A DNA stretch of 64,000 bases. Origin: Megalobrama amblycephala (taxonomy: Eukaryota > Chordata > Actinopteri > Cypriniformes > Xenocyprididae). Shown in pieces: positions 31,011-44,552 of the stretch; position 1 is the stretch's first letter; every line of letters starts with the position of its first letter. The notes beneath the pieces were generated by a model. The model searched no databases. It was not told where the DNA came from and saw only the letters and a program-made list of their open reading frames with translations. Where the stretch lies: assembly GCF_018812025.1 (NCBI RefSeq), contig NC_063049.1, forward strand, positions 7,525,102 to 7,589,101. The letters are read 5' to 3'. A program made the position numbers and the translations under genes.

Positions 31011-33134
31011 ACAAAAAAAAAATACTAAATTCAAAAAAGTTTTTTTTCTGGGTCTCAGGAGGATATCTCGGAGTTATTAAAAAGATCTTTGTTTGTGTTT
31101 GGAAGATGAATGAAAGTTTCATGGGTTTGGAACGACATGAGGGTATGATGATAACTTTCATTTTTGGTTGAACATTTAAATTCAGTGTTAATTGTATAGA
31201 ATTTATTAGATTTTATTCAAAGTTTAGTAAAAAAAAAAAATAATTACTTCATTCCAAAATTATAACCATTGTGTATTCACAACACATATCATTCCAAAAA
31301 TATTAACCATGCCTTATTTTCTTTCATAGATCATGTAATTTTGTGAAATATCTAAGCATGAGGTCAAATAAGATTTGAGAATTATAACAGTGGTAGACAT
31401 TTTCAATAAATATTGACATTGTTTTTCCCTTATATAAAGGAATGTTGGGTTGTTGTTGTTGTTTATTGGAGCTTGACAGTCCAACCGTCCCCTTTTATTT
31501 TTGTTTGGCAAACAATCCTCTAGCCATTTTGAAATGATCATGTTTTGTGTTCCACGAATGAAAGTCAGTCACACAGATTTGGAACAACACAAGAATGAGT
31601 AAACAATGACAACCGTCTTTTTGGCTGAACTATGCCTTTAAATAGTATGTGATCTTTTTTCGATTAATGGATAGAGTTAAATGTGTGTGAAATAGGATAG
31701 AGTGAAAGCGGATTAAGCCGGATCACTGTGAGAGAGGAACAATAAAACTTTGGGTTTGAGTAAAATGAGCTTATTGGGTTCCACTAATTATATTTTATCA
31801 GTCTGAGAGTAGAAATTTGAGGGGAAACTCAATATAAAATGAATTCAACTGTAGACAGAGTTAAACTAGCCTAAATTAAGTATTATTTTGTTGAGACACA
31901 CAGACTGGACTCCAAACTTTGAATGAACAAAGTCAAAGCACAAATCCATGCCAGCTCTCTCTCTCTCACACACACATTTTCAACCAAGGCTCTGTAGATC
32001 TGAAGAGAAAAACAGGTATGTCTCATTAGATTAAACTCATTCAGTGTGGATGAGGGAATGAGATCAGTCCACTGATTTGAACTCTTTCTGAAGTGTGATT
32101 TAACCTGGTAAACATTTCCTGTGTGTGGAATACCTGGAGCATGTCAGAGCTTGAGCGACTACACATGAACATAAACACAAAGTAGACCAAAGGCAGTCAT
32201 TTGGCTCATTCGAGCAGCGTCATACTATGATCAGACAGGAAATTGACGATTTTATCATCATATAATCCGTCTGAAAACTACAGACCTTTACTAAGAAGGA
32301 AAGACAATGAGAGACGGAAACCATTATTGCTCTTTCTGTGGAGGTTTATAGGGCTTCTTTAACTACAGATCTGCAGTTTTAGGGGAAAAGAACATTTCTG
32401 AGGGGTCCAAAGTATGTTGCAATCTGGGTTCATATCATTGAGGGTTGTGGTTTGAATTAAAGATGCTGCTTCAAAATTAGGAGCAGAAAAGGAGTAACTT
32501 TATTACAAAGAAACAACTTCATCACTGCACAGAAAACAGCACTGCAAACATGCTGAGCTCTCATGTGATGTAATGCATCAGAATATATCAGGACGATGCC
32601 AAATTCACAGGAGGGCCAAAGTCCAATAACAGCACAGACTGAGGCAGATTCACTGGTTTCTGTCACAGTTCAAGAAAGCTTCTAGAACAATGTTATATTT
32701 TAAGTCTATCTTTAAAGATTAATCAGATAATGTGTGACACTTTACAGCAGACATCAGTTTGATTTAAGAAGAAAATTGTGGATTTTTGTGGATTTTTCTT
32801 GATCTTTTAAATAAGAGCATTGCTCTGATAAATATTTATTGAAGCTGAACTGAAAAGCAGATCATGAATATGGTGTCACAACCATGATTCATTACCATAT
32901 GACCACTCACATTTACATATCAATTACACATCGCTTATTTCATTTACTTACTTGGTGAGTCCTGATGAAAGATAATGAGAACTTTTTTTCAGCAACCTTG
33001 GCTCCGGAAGTATTTTTCCTCATAGGGATTTTAAAAAAAGTCTTCATAAAAGAATTTATAAGCCATGAACTAAACCAACCAGCCATTTTTTTTTTTAATC
33101 AGACAAAAAGACAAATTTATGCTGCTTTAAAGAG
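31011..33134. other. Intron 1, unassigned with foldback scraps
   Basis: Holds partial arms of the common foldback family at about 31030-31160 (GGAACGACATGAGGGT) and 31550-31650. The rest shows no gene. Confidence 0.45.
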
Positions 33135-33333
33135 ATAGTTCACCCAAAAATAAAAACTCAAGTTGTTGCAAACCTGTATAAATGTATTTGTTCTGCTGAA
33201 CACAAAAGAAGATACTTGGGAGAGTGTTTGTAACCAACCAAGCCGATCTCGCCCCCCATTGACTACCAAAGTAGGAAAAATAAATACTATGTCAAGTACT
33301 ATAGTCAATGGGGGGCGAGATCTGCTTGGTTAT
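33135..33333. repeat. Foldback fragment of the 'gttcacccaaaaat' family
   Basis: Left arm AGTTCACCCAAAAATAAAAAC through CCCCCCATTGACTACCAAAG, then the inverse arm through GGGGGGCGAGATCTGCTTGG, where a hAT MITE fragment starts at 33334. The rest of the right arm is missing. Confidence 0.75.
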
Positions 33334-33540
33334 AGGGCTGGGCGATATATCGCATGCGATTGTCACACGCATTTCGTCAGTAAAGCCGGTTCCCTGATTA
33401 CCGCTAAATCGCCATCACCTGCTTTCAAATGGAGCGCCATTTAATAGACAGAGCCGTAGATCACTGACAAGCTACGCAATATCACGTTCATTATCGAAGG
33501 CGATTCATCTGCGATAATGAACGCAATATTGCAACAAGTG
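33334..33540. repeat. Half copy of palindromic hAT MITE
   Basis: Starts TAGGGCTGGGCGATATATCG and follows the left arm of the complete copy at 44553-44894 (shared GTAAAGCCGGTTCCCTGATT and more). It stops after the centre, so the right arm is lost. Confidence 0.82.
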
Positions 33541-33689
33541 AGGACATTTTACTGGTCCTTACTAGTTAAAAAGGCTTATAAATTGGCATGTTTCTGTGAT
33601 GGGTAGGTTAAAGGGTCATAGAAAATATCATTAACCTGATATAAAATCAATGGAAGTCTATGCAATGTGCTCACTAATATAGTGAAACA

Positions 33690-34150
<461 letters not shown>

Positions 34151-34152
<2 letters not shown>

Positions 34153-35145
34153 GAAAGACAGGGTTGGTTTGGAGATGGTGGTATAATGTATAAATTGATG
34201 CAGGCCAAAAACTGGAAAAAACTGTTCAGCTTCCTGACCTTGAATATAATCTCCAATACACACCACTAGACGTCTCTCTGTCTACACACACAGTCTCCTC
34301 TCTCAACCACAGGGACTAACTTTCCTAACCAATAATAATTGGTCTTAACTACAAGCTAAACAAAACCATACTGCTTTTGTACCATATTATAAAGAAAAAG
34401 AAGCAGAAATAAAAATGTATAACCAAATACTGTGTAAAACAACTGAGTCATGGTGAGTTTAAGCAGAGACCATTTCAACACTTTTACAGATCTACTACTA
34501 CTGTGGGCTGAAGTGCTAATAGCTCTTGTTCACTTATTTTTGAGTTGATGACTTGGGGTTCGGTGACTGTTTAGTGGGGTTAATTGTAACCAATCACAAG
34601 TGGTTTGTTAAATTGATTCAAATTCAGAAGTCCATGAATCATTTCAATCGATTCACTACAAAAGAACCAGCCATGACCAGTCATTCTCTTTGTTTGACAA
34701 TGCAAGAGAGAGACTTGATGTGTGTGTATATATGTGTGTGTTGTTGTACTCCTTAAAAAGAGATTTCTGTAAAAGAAAACGTCTCTCTTTGCATTTGTAA
34801 CTTTGCAGATGTTGTTTATGCGCAAACAGTAACATTACACACCAACTAAAGTTAAAAAAGTCAAATCATAATCAAGGACCGCTTTAACTTATTCCACTTA
34901 ATTCATACTGCATGCACACAACTTGTGTAAAATAGGATTTCCTCAGCCATGGCGCTGTAGATTCAGCTGCGGTTGCTGTAGATTCCTCCACACTCCTCAC
35001 AGGATTTAATCTAAACAACAGTCTATGTCGGCTGGGCGGCACATTAGATAGAAAAGCTCAGCATGAATCTTCACAGAAGTGACTGAACAGAAATGTCTCA
35101 ATGCAGTTCACCCGCTGACTCTGTCTGCTGGACTACACTGAAAAA
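34151..35145. other. Intron 1, unassigned
   Basis: No element or gene recognised in this stretch. Confidence 0.35.
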
Positions 35146-35149
35146 AAAT

Positions 35150-35400
35150 TTAAATCAATATTTTTGTCGTCTTGAACAATACCTCATCCTCAAAACAAGA
35201 TCAAATTCTCTTGAGAAGCTTGAAAAAGACTTGTTTTCAGAGAATGTATCTTGAAGTTTATATTTGCAAATGGAGAAACAAAAAACGTAATTCAATATAT
35301 TATTCTCTGAAAACAAGTCTTATTATTTGATCCAATTTTGCTTCTCAAGTAAATGTATTTTGTTTTAAGAGTATTTTTATATTTTTCCTGGAAAGCAAGA
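35150..35400. repeat. Imperfect inverted-repeat element
   Basis: GACTTGTTTTCAGAGAATGT (about 35230) faces its inverse ATTCTCTGAAAACAAGTCTT (about 35302). Outer A/T-rich arms also pair loosely. Non-coding. Confidence 0.6.
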
Positions 35401-35527
35401 CAACATACCGATTCAAAACTGACTTACACCCACCAGAGAATGAACCTGTGAACAACAACCATCTAGAAAAATAATAGCCAGACAGAGAAACTGCAATGAT
35501 TTTGTGTTAATTAACTGTTGAAAATAT

Positions 35528-35576
35528 GAGAGTGTGTGTGTGCGTGCGTGCGTGTGTGTGTGTGTGTGTGTGTGAT
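35528..35576. repeat. (GT)n/(GC GT) microsatellite
   Basis: GT repeat with GC interruptions. Confidence 0.9.
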
Positions 35577-36050
35577 GAATGGCAGGCTTAGACTGACCTC
35601 ACACTGCTCTGTGGTTACACTTGGCCTGTTTTTCTCCTTCTCTTTCTTTCTGTCTCTCTTCCATCTCTCCGGTTGCCATGGACGACGCCAGCAATTCAAA
35701 CAATGTTCCTTTTCTTTGCTGAAACCTGATTACTCATGGTCTCTGAGAGCGAGAAAGAGAATCTGTGCTGTGCTGTTCACACCTGCTCGAGCTACACTAC
35801 AACATTCAAACACCTTCCTGTCTGACTTCTGACTTCCTCTCATCCTCATATTGAGAGCAGTAACATTTTGGGAATAGCTCACAAATATTTACCCACCCTA
35901 AGATTGTTCCAAACCCTTCATGTATATTTCTTCCATGAGAAAGAGAGTAAAGTAGATTTTAAGGATTTAAGTATGATATGACTCATGTTCGAAATCCAAT
36001 ACATCTATCAAAGCTATGTGACAAGCCTCACTAAGCCATCAGATTTTATC
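35577..36050. other. Intron 1, unassigned
   Basis: Includes a T/C-rich tract near 35630-35670. No gene seen. Confidence 0.35.
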
Positions 36051-36054
36051 AAAA

Positions 36055-36166
36055 ATATCTTAATTTGCGTTCCCAAGATGAATGAAGGTCTTACGGGTGT
36101 GGAACGACATGAGGGTGAATAATTAATGACAGAATTTTCATTTTTGGGTGAACTAACCCTTTAAGA
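36055..36166. repeat. Right-arm fragment of a foldback
   Basis: Ends TTGGGTGAACTAACCCTTTAA and contains GGAACGACATGAGGGTGAAT. It matches the right arms at 48300-48414 and 63600-63715. Confidence 0.8.
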
Positions 36167-37351
36167 ACCAGATCACTCCGATCAGGACGTAAACTACCAC
36201 AGAAATCAGATATGGCCAAATTATCCCTCCAAATATTTAATAATCTTGATGCTGCTATGCTGGTCAGGTAGGTGACCGCATTGAAATGATTTCAGTTATT
36301 TCAAAAGGTCCTTACAGTCTATAACAGAAAAAAAGATAAAAATGACAAACTATTTCCATGTTTTCCCCATGATTATCCATGGAAAGCATGCTCTCTTTCT
36401 CACGCTCTCTCTCAAATACAAATGCACGCACAGACACAAAGATGAAACATTCATGTGCACAGATATGTTGTCAGTGCTGCCCCGTGACTTTATCGTTAAA
36501 AGAGTTTTGCATCTACAAAGCTACATGACATTTCTCACTAGAGAGGAAATAATGGCGCTGTTCTTGAAGCAGATCAACTTACAGCTTAGAGACGCTGCTG
36601 CCGAACACTGTTGAGACACACACACTCAGGTAATTCACACACGCTTAATCAGTCTATCAATTTCTCTCCAATAACTGCATTAGTCTGCAGTGGCTCAAGC
36701 CTCTGTTAATAGCTCTAAAATTACATTTTAGAATTAGCAACAGAGGCTTGGGATGAGATGCGTAAGAAATTAGATCTACACACAAAAGCCTGACTTCCGG
36801 AAGCACATGCAACGTCACGATCAGTCACCAGACGTGCAAGAACCTGCCATGACGCACCTTAAATGTACAAAGTTTTAAGATGCTGCAGAAAAATGCATGA
36901 GAACTATGGAAGACAATACAATTTTTAGTGATTAACGAATTTGATTGCATTTCTCACACAAAGTGACTTCAGAAGAAAGAGTGTTTTTTTTATACTTTCC
37001 TTGATACCTGTTTGACTAAACACTTTAAGTGTATGGAAAAGAGCAGTGTGAACATTCTTCTGAAGAACAGAGAAATGCTGAGTTTGGGGCACATGAGGAT
37101 GAGCAAATGGAGACAGAATGCTGGATGTCAATGCTTAATGTCTGACCACTCTGCATGTTTTATGTGGTGTCCTGATATTTGTAATGTGGGTAAATTAATA
37201 CTCATACAGTACATCTGCTTCACATTTACATTTCAACTCCAGTCCAGAAAAAAAAAAGTCTGAAATCCCACACCAATCTCCTCTATGTCTCCATCTCTCC
37301 TCTCAAAGTCAATAATTACTGTTCAACTCCTTTAAGCTACAACAGAAAAGT

Positions 37352-37352
<1 letters not shown>
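36167..37352. other. Intron 1, unassigned
   Basis: No gene or element boundary recognised. Short open frames are non-descript. Confidence 0.35.

Positions 37353-37432
<80 letters not shown>
37353..37432. repeat. (CA)n microsatellite
   Basis: 40 CA units. Confidence 0.95.
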
Positions 37433-37434
<2 letters not shown>

Positions 37435-38664
37435 GTTGTGTGAAGTGAAGCTAACCAAAATCCTGCTCCAGGAAATAGAGGCAGATCTCAGCAGGGATTG
37501 GTGGAGCAAGTGATGCAGACCTCTACTATTGCGACGTATATCTGAGTAAACCACTTCTCGAACAATTAAAAAAAAAAAAAAAAAGGGTGTGACTTTTTTC
37601 TATCGGGAATTGTTGGAGTTTGCTGATTGTGGTGATAATTGTGTTTTTGATTAAAAATTAAGAGAGAACATGATTTATTATGTATTATAAATTAGTGGTT
37701 GACCGATATATTGGCCGATATTTGGCATTTTTTAAATATCGCATTAGCGATACATTTTTCTGTTTGACCGGTGTGTTGTAAGTGGAACTTTTATTTTGAC
37801 GGTGCTGAGAACACCGACTCTGAAAATGGCAGTGCCTGAGCACACAGCAACAAACAAGACCAATCCATGGATGCCCCACCTTGCAACTTACAGACTTAAA
37901 GGTGGTAAAGATGATGTTTTGTTTTATACATTTTTGCAATATTACTTGAAACTGTCTTTACTAAGTGATAAAAGACTATTTATTAGGTGCACTGAAAGGA
38001 ATATTATTAATATACATCATCTGTGCACGAGGTAGGGCCTTAAAAACATCAGCCAATCGTTTACGCGATGATCGCGGTTGGCCCTCTGGCTTGTCAATCA
38101 CTGCCATGACGTTCCTTGTGAGAGACGCACGGCTGCGCGCTCTAGTAACTTTCCACACTCTACAGGCGCCGCATGCAATGTTTTTGTCGGGAGACAGGAA
38201 TAACAACTGCAGATTATGAGTCACCTGCGGTGAGTCCAACATAATGAATCCACTAAGTGTGTGCGCGGCTTAACGATTGTAAGGCCGATTATGAATGTAA
38301 ATTGATACTTATGACTGATCGCGCTCAAACGCGTCCAGTCAGAGTCAGTTGCGTTTAGTCTGCGATTACAGTCGGTGTTCAAATTCCATGTGAAAGTCTA
38401 TAAATCTGCTTCAGAAGCAGGAAACTATCGCTGTATGTTGAGCACAGTCAGAATGTTTTAGCTAGTCGTAAAATGTGTGCCCGGCTTAAAAACACAGTGA
38501 ATGCCGGTGGTAAACAAACACTCGTGCACGAGTTTTGGGAGGTGTTCACTTGAAATGAGCTGTGAAGGAAGGGGATTGTTCTTCCGCATGCGCTCATTTA
38601 AAAAACTCAGTCGACGAAAACATCCCCTGTACCACCTTTAAAGGATCTGCTGCTAACATCTTGG
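37433..38664. other. Intron 1 with a probable hAT-derived start
   Basis: At 37694 the sequence TAGTGGTTGACCGATATATTGG resembles hAT termini found elsewhere in the window, but no right end was found. A 15-base A run lies at about 37569-37584. No gene seen. Confidence 0.4.
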
Positions 38665-39847
38665 TGTCACCGATCAGACATAACATTATGACCACTTTCC
38701 TAATATTGTGTTGGTCCTCCTTTTGCTGCCAAAACAGCCCTGACCCATTGAGGCATGGACTCCACTAGAACCCTGAAGGTGTGCTGTGGTATCTGCACCA
38801 TGTTAGCAGCAGATCCTTTAAGTCCTGTAAGTTGCAAGGTGGAGCCTCCATGGATCTGACTTGTTTGTTCAACACATCCCACAGATGCTGGAATGGATTG
38901 AGATCTGGGGAAACTTGCTGTGTTCCTCACAACCATCCCTGAACCATTTTTGCTTTGTTGCATTTTTGCTTTTATCCTGCTGAAAGAGGCCACAGCCACC
39001 AGGGAATACAATTTCCATGAAAGGGTGTACATGGTCTGCAACAATGGTAGGTGTTACGTGTCAAAGTAACATCCACATGGATGGCAGGACCCAAGGTTTC
39101 CCAGCAGAACATTGCCCAAAGCATCACACTGCCTCCGCCGGCTTGACTTCTTCCCATAGTGCATCCTGGTGCCATGTGTTCCCCAGGTAAGTGACACACA
39201 TACACCCGGACAACCACATGATGTAAAAGAAAACTTATTCATCAGACCAGGCCACCTTCTTCCATTGCTCCGTGGTCCAGTTCTGATGCTCACGTGTCCA
39301 CTGTTGGCTGGGACACTGTGGACAGGGGTCAGCATGGTCACCCTGACTGGTCTGCGGCTATGCAGCCCCATATGCAACAAACTGATGCACTGTGTATTCT
39401 GACACCTTTCTATCAGAACCAGCATTAACTTCTTGAGCAATTTGAGCTACAGTAGCTCATCTGTTGGATTAGTCCACACGGACCAGCCTTCGCTCCCCAC
39501 GTGCATCAATGAGCCTTGGCCGCCCATGACCCTGTCGCTGGTTCACCGCTGTTCCTTCCTTGGACCACTTTTGATAGATACTGACCACTGCAGACCAGGG
39601 AACACCCCACAAGAGCTGCAGTTTTGGAGTAGAGGCTGACATTTTTTCGGGAATCCCACGGGTCACGGGATTCCCGTGGGATTCCTGCAGGTTGGGAGTC
39701 ATCTTTGCTATTAATCACGGGATTTGGACGGTACAGGATAAATGGTTAACGGGAGCAGACGGGAGCGGGAATCAACCAATAGCAAAGACGACAATTAAAG
39801 AAAAAATTAAATGCACCATTTTGTAGTTTCCTTTTAATACGTACGAA

Positions 39848-40361
39848 CATAGGCGCCGATCCCGTGGGTGCTCGGGGGGCTGGAGCACCCACGGAAACAA
39901 CTCGTGCTTTTGGGTTGAAATTGTCACGGATATAATGCAAATAAAACATCAAGTTGACGTTGATTTGAGTTAAATATGAAGCGAACTAGCGCTAAAACGT
40001 GTTGTTTTTGAAATTATGCGTTGTGGCTCGTTTAAGTTAGTCTTCTGACATACGCGTCAATCTATCGCTTGACTTTTTTCCAGGAAAATCACTAGCAAAA
40101 TGCACACAGACATGTCCCTGCTCTTGATATACAAATATTAGTTAACTTCTTTGAACTTTATGAGGGGGGAAAAACGATATGAGGGCAGATTCGAACCTCT
40201 GATAATTAGAGCATGGCTGGACCTCTGATTCTATTAACAAAAACTCTACCACTGGACTATTAGGGAACGCGAAAATTGAGCGTGAATTTATCTTTAATGG
40301 GGGGGGGGGTTGATGTGGAGCACTGGGCACCCACCGGCAGAAACATAAATCGGCGCCTATG
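39848..40361. mobile_element. hAT MITE with perfect TSD and 13-bp terminal repeats, nested third-level
   Basis: 514 bases between direct CGTACGAA copies (39840-39847 and 40362-40369). The termini are perfect inverses, CATAGGCGCCGAT and ATCGGCGCCTATG. The subterminal GTGGGTGCTC and GGGCACCCACC also pair. It contains a tRNA-like segment and no protein frame. Confidence 0.9.
40187..40259 (-). ncRNA. tRNA-like (pol III promoter-like) segment in the hAT MITE
   Basis: On the minus strand, TAGTCCAGTGGTAGAG (from 40259) resembles a tRNA A box and D arm. AGGTTCGAATCT (40198-40187) matches a B box and T-loop. The spacing is about 18 bases longer than in a normal tRNA and contains a near-duplicated ATCAGAGGT. 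It cannot fold as a functional tRNA as it stands, so it is best read as a tRNA-derived relic. Confidence 0.5.
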
Positions 40362-40859
40362 CGTACGAACACGAACTAGTACATACGAACTATGTACTGT
40401 TTTTCTTTTATTTGCTGTCTTCCATTTTCTGGAGAAAATCTAGAAACAGGGGTTCAGCAGCTGGTCTAAAACAGGATGGAGAGCAGATTAAATCAAATTC
40501 TATGTATTAACTAAACACTAATTGAAGAAAAAAATATATGGGAGCAGTACAGGAGCGGGAGTCAGTTTAAACAGGAGCGGGATGGGAGTGGGAGTCAATT
40601 TACTAGGAGCAGGATGGGATGGGATTATTTTTTAAACTTTGGTCTGGGAGTGGGACGGGACAAGATTTCTTTCTATGGGAGTGGGACGGGACAGGAGTGA
40701 AAATCCACTCCCGTGTCATCCTCTATTTTGGAGATGCTCTGACCCAGTCGTCTAGCCATCACAATTTGGCCCTTGTCAAACTCACTCAAATCCTTACGAC
40801 TGCCCATTTTTCCTGCTTCGAACACATCAACTTTGAGGACAAAATGTTCACTTTCATGT

Positions 40860-42038
40860 TTCAATTTCATTGTGACTTTAAAACTAGACACTTTTAATGG
40901 CAGATTCATTTTTTGGTTAAACAAATAATTAATGGGACACAAAAGAATACACTATTGAATTATCATCATTAAACACCAGCAGCACACCTGTACAACACCA
41001 CCTCACACACAACATACCGTTCTGATTCAGTCCACCCGTCATAACAGAGCCCAATTAGAGATTTGTGACAACAGTATTAAGTATTAATCTTTCTGACCAA
41101 TTCAAACTGCTCAATTTCATGCTGTTTAATATTTGACTGATTGTCAGCACGAGTCATGAATGTAACACAGAAAAGCCCCACTGAACTGTACCCATGCTGC
41201 ACTTTATAACCAATTAATGATTAACTGATTTAGAGTTTTTAAAAAATTGTTCTATTTAATTTGCTTTGGGTTAAATCGTGATCCAAACCCTGGTCAGTAT
41301 GTCTTCTTATAGTGGCCCCATTTGGACATTGAAGTCTACCATAAAAATGTCATTGTGTGTGACATCTCAAACAAAGTGACTAAAAAAATATTATTATATT
41401 AATATAAGTATTAAATTTATATCGGTGTGTGAATTGAAAAGTGTGTCCCGTAGAAGAAAGCAAGTCATACAGGTTTGAAGCAACATGAGACAATGTTGAG
41501 ATTCCTGGGTGAAATATGCCTTTAAAATTGACAGCCCAAGTTAAAATGTCTTATCATTTGATATCATCTGCCAAAAGTTGAGTCAAGAAGGAGCTGATAT
41601 CACTTCCAGCTCATTCATCACACTGTCATGTCAAACACACTGCATTGTGGGATACAGTGCTCCACACAGCGTGTTCTGGTTGTATACTGCATATTTGGCC
41701 AATATTGCAGATCATCTGAGAACGTAATGCATACTAAATACTTGCATTACTTAGTATAAATACAGCTAAAATAGTAGTAGAGCACTATTTTAAACATAGC
41801 CCTTGATTAGAATAAGTGAACATATTTTAGAAATACTCAAAGTATTTCAGAGAGAGACACACATTCACATTCCTCAGGTGAAGGCTGATGTGTGTCACAG
41901 AAACATGAGTATTCCCGTGTTTACACCACACCCCTGTGTTTGTTCAGACTTTTGTGTAGCTTTGAGGAGAGGCTGTTGAACTTCCTGGAGTGAACGGTAA
42001 GAGGTGGGGCGCACGGCAGGTGCACTTCATAATCACGT
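40860..42038. other. Intron 1, unassigned
   Basis: Beyond the Tc1 remnant no element or gene is recognised. A short degraded foldback tail lies at about 41455-41525. Confidence 0.35.

Positions 42039-42101
<63 letters not shown>
42039..42101. repeat. (CA)n microsatellite
   Basis: About 31 CA units. Confidence 0.95.
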
Positions 42102-42103
<2 letters not shown>

Positions 42104-43014
42104 CTGCTGCAACGCCCAACCAGTACACAACAGCACACAAATACACATTCAAACACAGTAAACAGGAAGAACACACCTTGCGTTGCTAAATATAACAACA
42201 GACATGTGTGAGGATGAAGGAAATATCCTGAATCGATAAGATAAAGAGAAAGGGACAAATAGAGACGATACTTACTTATGTTCACTTTCATTGGCACCTT
42301 AATATTTTGTCATCTTTAGTTACTTTGTTTAATTAACATTACTTCCTTTATTATTGTTTTGTTAAATTTGTTATAAGCACTATTTTACTCCATTATTTAT
42401 TTTTCAAGGTCACACACACTTACAATTTCCATCTGTAGGACATTAAAATACTTCAAAAAATTCCATAGACTTTATTTAATAGGATTTAAGCCATATCTAG
42501 AGACCTGAATTATACCATAGAAATGTAAGGCCTTTTCACAACAAAATGAATAATCAATAATCATAATGGATAATCTCACATTTTCTTCAAAACTATATTA
42601 TCACCTATTTTTATTTTTGACAGTTATTGCCATGTTATTTTACTCATGGTCCGGATCATATTAAGTTTTTTGAGTCACGGATCTGATCATTTTTCGGATA
42701 AGCAAGAAAAAAAATGGGGGGGGGGGGGGGCAAATGTAACTTTGTCGTCTGTTTATTAAATTAAGCACACTTTATTAGGATTAAACTTCGATACCACAGC
42801 AAAAACTACTAGCCTAACTAATAAAGTTCAAACATTATTAAAGGCAAGTGAACAGTCAGTAGAAAAATAAGAACAAATACACTCATTACAAGCATAGATA
42901 AATACAATAGAACAAAGTTACAAATAAAGTTAAGCAGGATTCAGGTACAGACATGTAATACTTGGGCCTAAATGTAAAATAACACTATAGTGTTCAGTGT
43001 ATAAATTAAATATA
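42102..43014. other. Intron 1, unassigned, with a 15-base G run
   Basis: A run of 15 G lies at 42716-42730. Nothing else recognised. Confidence 0.4.
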
Positions 43015-43470
43015 GATTCATCTTTGTTATAGCTGTGTTTTGTTGTTTGATTAACATTAATGATTTAGTCAGCAGCAGATATTTATAGGCTGCTGTCACT
43101 TTAAGAGCCAATGCACAGATCCAATATAATGATACACATTCAATTTCTTTCTCAACCGTTTATGTTTACCTTAAGACATAACCAACTGTGTTTATGAGAA
43201 TACTTGCAGAGACGGGTATTCTGACATAATTTTGTGTATCCGTTCAAGAGCAAAGAGATTCGAAAGTGGAATCAATTGAGTAATTCGGTGTTCGCGTGCC
43301 ATCTAAAACGCGCCTTGTTCTCTTTTGCCTCTTCTTGCGCTGGAATGGTTTAAAATCATTTGAATGTGTAAATTGGCAAGACAACACCACGTGCAAATGA
43401 TAAACTTCAACTCTATAATGGTTAAACATTGCAACTATGACCCGTTTAACCACTAGTAAATATAGCTCAA
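43015..43470 (-). repeat. Repeat X, uninterrupted inverse copy
   Basis: In inverse orientation this matches about 50660-52060 with the TTAA element removed. Shared parts include TGTATCATTATA, TTAAGACATAA, TTTAAAATCATTTGAATG and CAACTCTATAATGGTTAAA, with their inverses in the other copy. It shows the unoccupied state of the TTAA insertion at 51060. Confidence 0.7.
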
Positions 43471-44132
43471 TTTGCACTATTGCTACTTTGTATTTTTTTT
43501 CTCTTTATTTTTGCCATGACAAAGAATTCTAGTTTAGAAAATTAAACAGCGAGGGAATCAAGGACAGAAAGGTTCAGAGATTAAACTCACATTTGAGCTG
43601 CCGATGTGATTTCAACTGTTTCACACACACAACATCAAAAATAACCCTGTCTTTCAGAGAGAACATGAGATGGACAGGCAGACAACTGTTACTGTCCAAA
43701 TACACTAATCTCGCCACTTTTAAAAATACGCACCACCCACAAATGTTTAAACTATCATCACATATGGAAAGCGCAATACTATTTGTGGTGTGATTTGAGA
43801 TGCCAGCAGCTGAGTTACACCCAGAGTACATACTCCAAACACACAGTCTAAGACTCAGTAAAGCCAAGCGCTAACCGTGTCATTACCGCAGTGAGGTTTC
43901 ATCACCTTCCAACTAACTATGTGTGTCTGCTCTTTACTATGATCTGATCACAAGTGGTCAGCAGAGATAGATGGCTGTTGACACCTGCTAGTAACATGCA
44001 TCACACTTGTGAAGGGATTTCCAGGGAAAGATGTCTGTCAGTGTGGCACTGCCTCTTGATAAAGCACCAAAAAGTGGTTACATTGTTGCTTCAGATATAT
44101 TCAAACATATGCAATGCTCATCGTTTTTATTA
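43471..44132. other. Intron 1, unassigned
   Basis: No gene or element recognised. Confidence 0.35.
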
Positions 44133-44552
44133 AAGTGACCATGAAAACAAAATTGACTATTCTTATTTAAGGATTATTGCAGGATTTATTACAAATTATT
44201 TATCAGTTCACTTTTTTTTTTTAAATTCGTGTGCCCACATAATCTTTAATCAAAATATCTTCCCCTCCCTCTTGCAGCGACATCTCTTCTCTTCTTTGAT
44301 GATGAGGGGGGCGGGGCAACCTGTCACTCACATGAGATCCACCAATAGCAAACCACAACATCCAACCATCCAATCAATACACCATGGACAAAATCAAGCC
44401 CCGCCCTACATTTGTTCTTGATTCAAGAAGCCATTACGTTCTGATATACGTCACAATATGGTATAAAAGACTATCGCAACTTTCGTTTCATGCCGACTTT
44501 AAAGCTTTACTGATACTAAAGTAAGTTTGATGAAGTCTTGTTAATATCTGGG

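Larger units (their letters stand above)
39630..40725. mobile_element. hAT-type element with perfect 8-bp TSD, inside the Tc1 pseudogene
   Basis: 1,096 bases between direct TTTTGGAG copies (39622-39629 and 40726-40733). Termini are TAGAGGCTGACA and, inverted, TAGAGGATGACA. Subterminal GGGATTCCCGTGGGATTCC and GGGAGTGGGACGGGAC motifs are abundant. No transposase frame remains. Another element (39848-40361) is nested in it. Confidence 0.9.
38700..40807 (-). pseudogene. Tc1-like transposase pseudogene, split by a hAT element
   Basis: Minus-strand coding remnant. The start [20 protein letters not shown] is at 40807. The frame is interrupted after the SIS segment by a hAT insertion (39630-40725). 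It resumes with YQKWSKEG and GHGRPRLIDARGERR (helix-turn-helix region), then GLHSRRPVRV, LPGEHMAPGCTMG, GGGSVMLWAMFCWE (catalytic core) and AVLAAKGGPTQY to a stop at 38700-38702. Several frameshifts and deletions break it, and the last catalytic segment is damaged. The left terminus with ATAACATTATGACCAC is at about 38666-38695; the right terminus is not seen. Confidence 0.9.
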
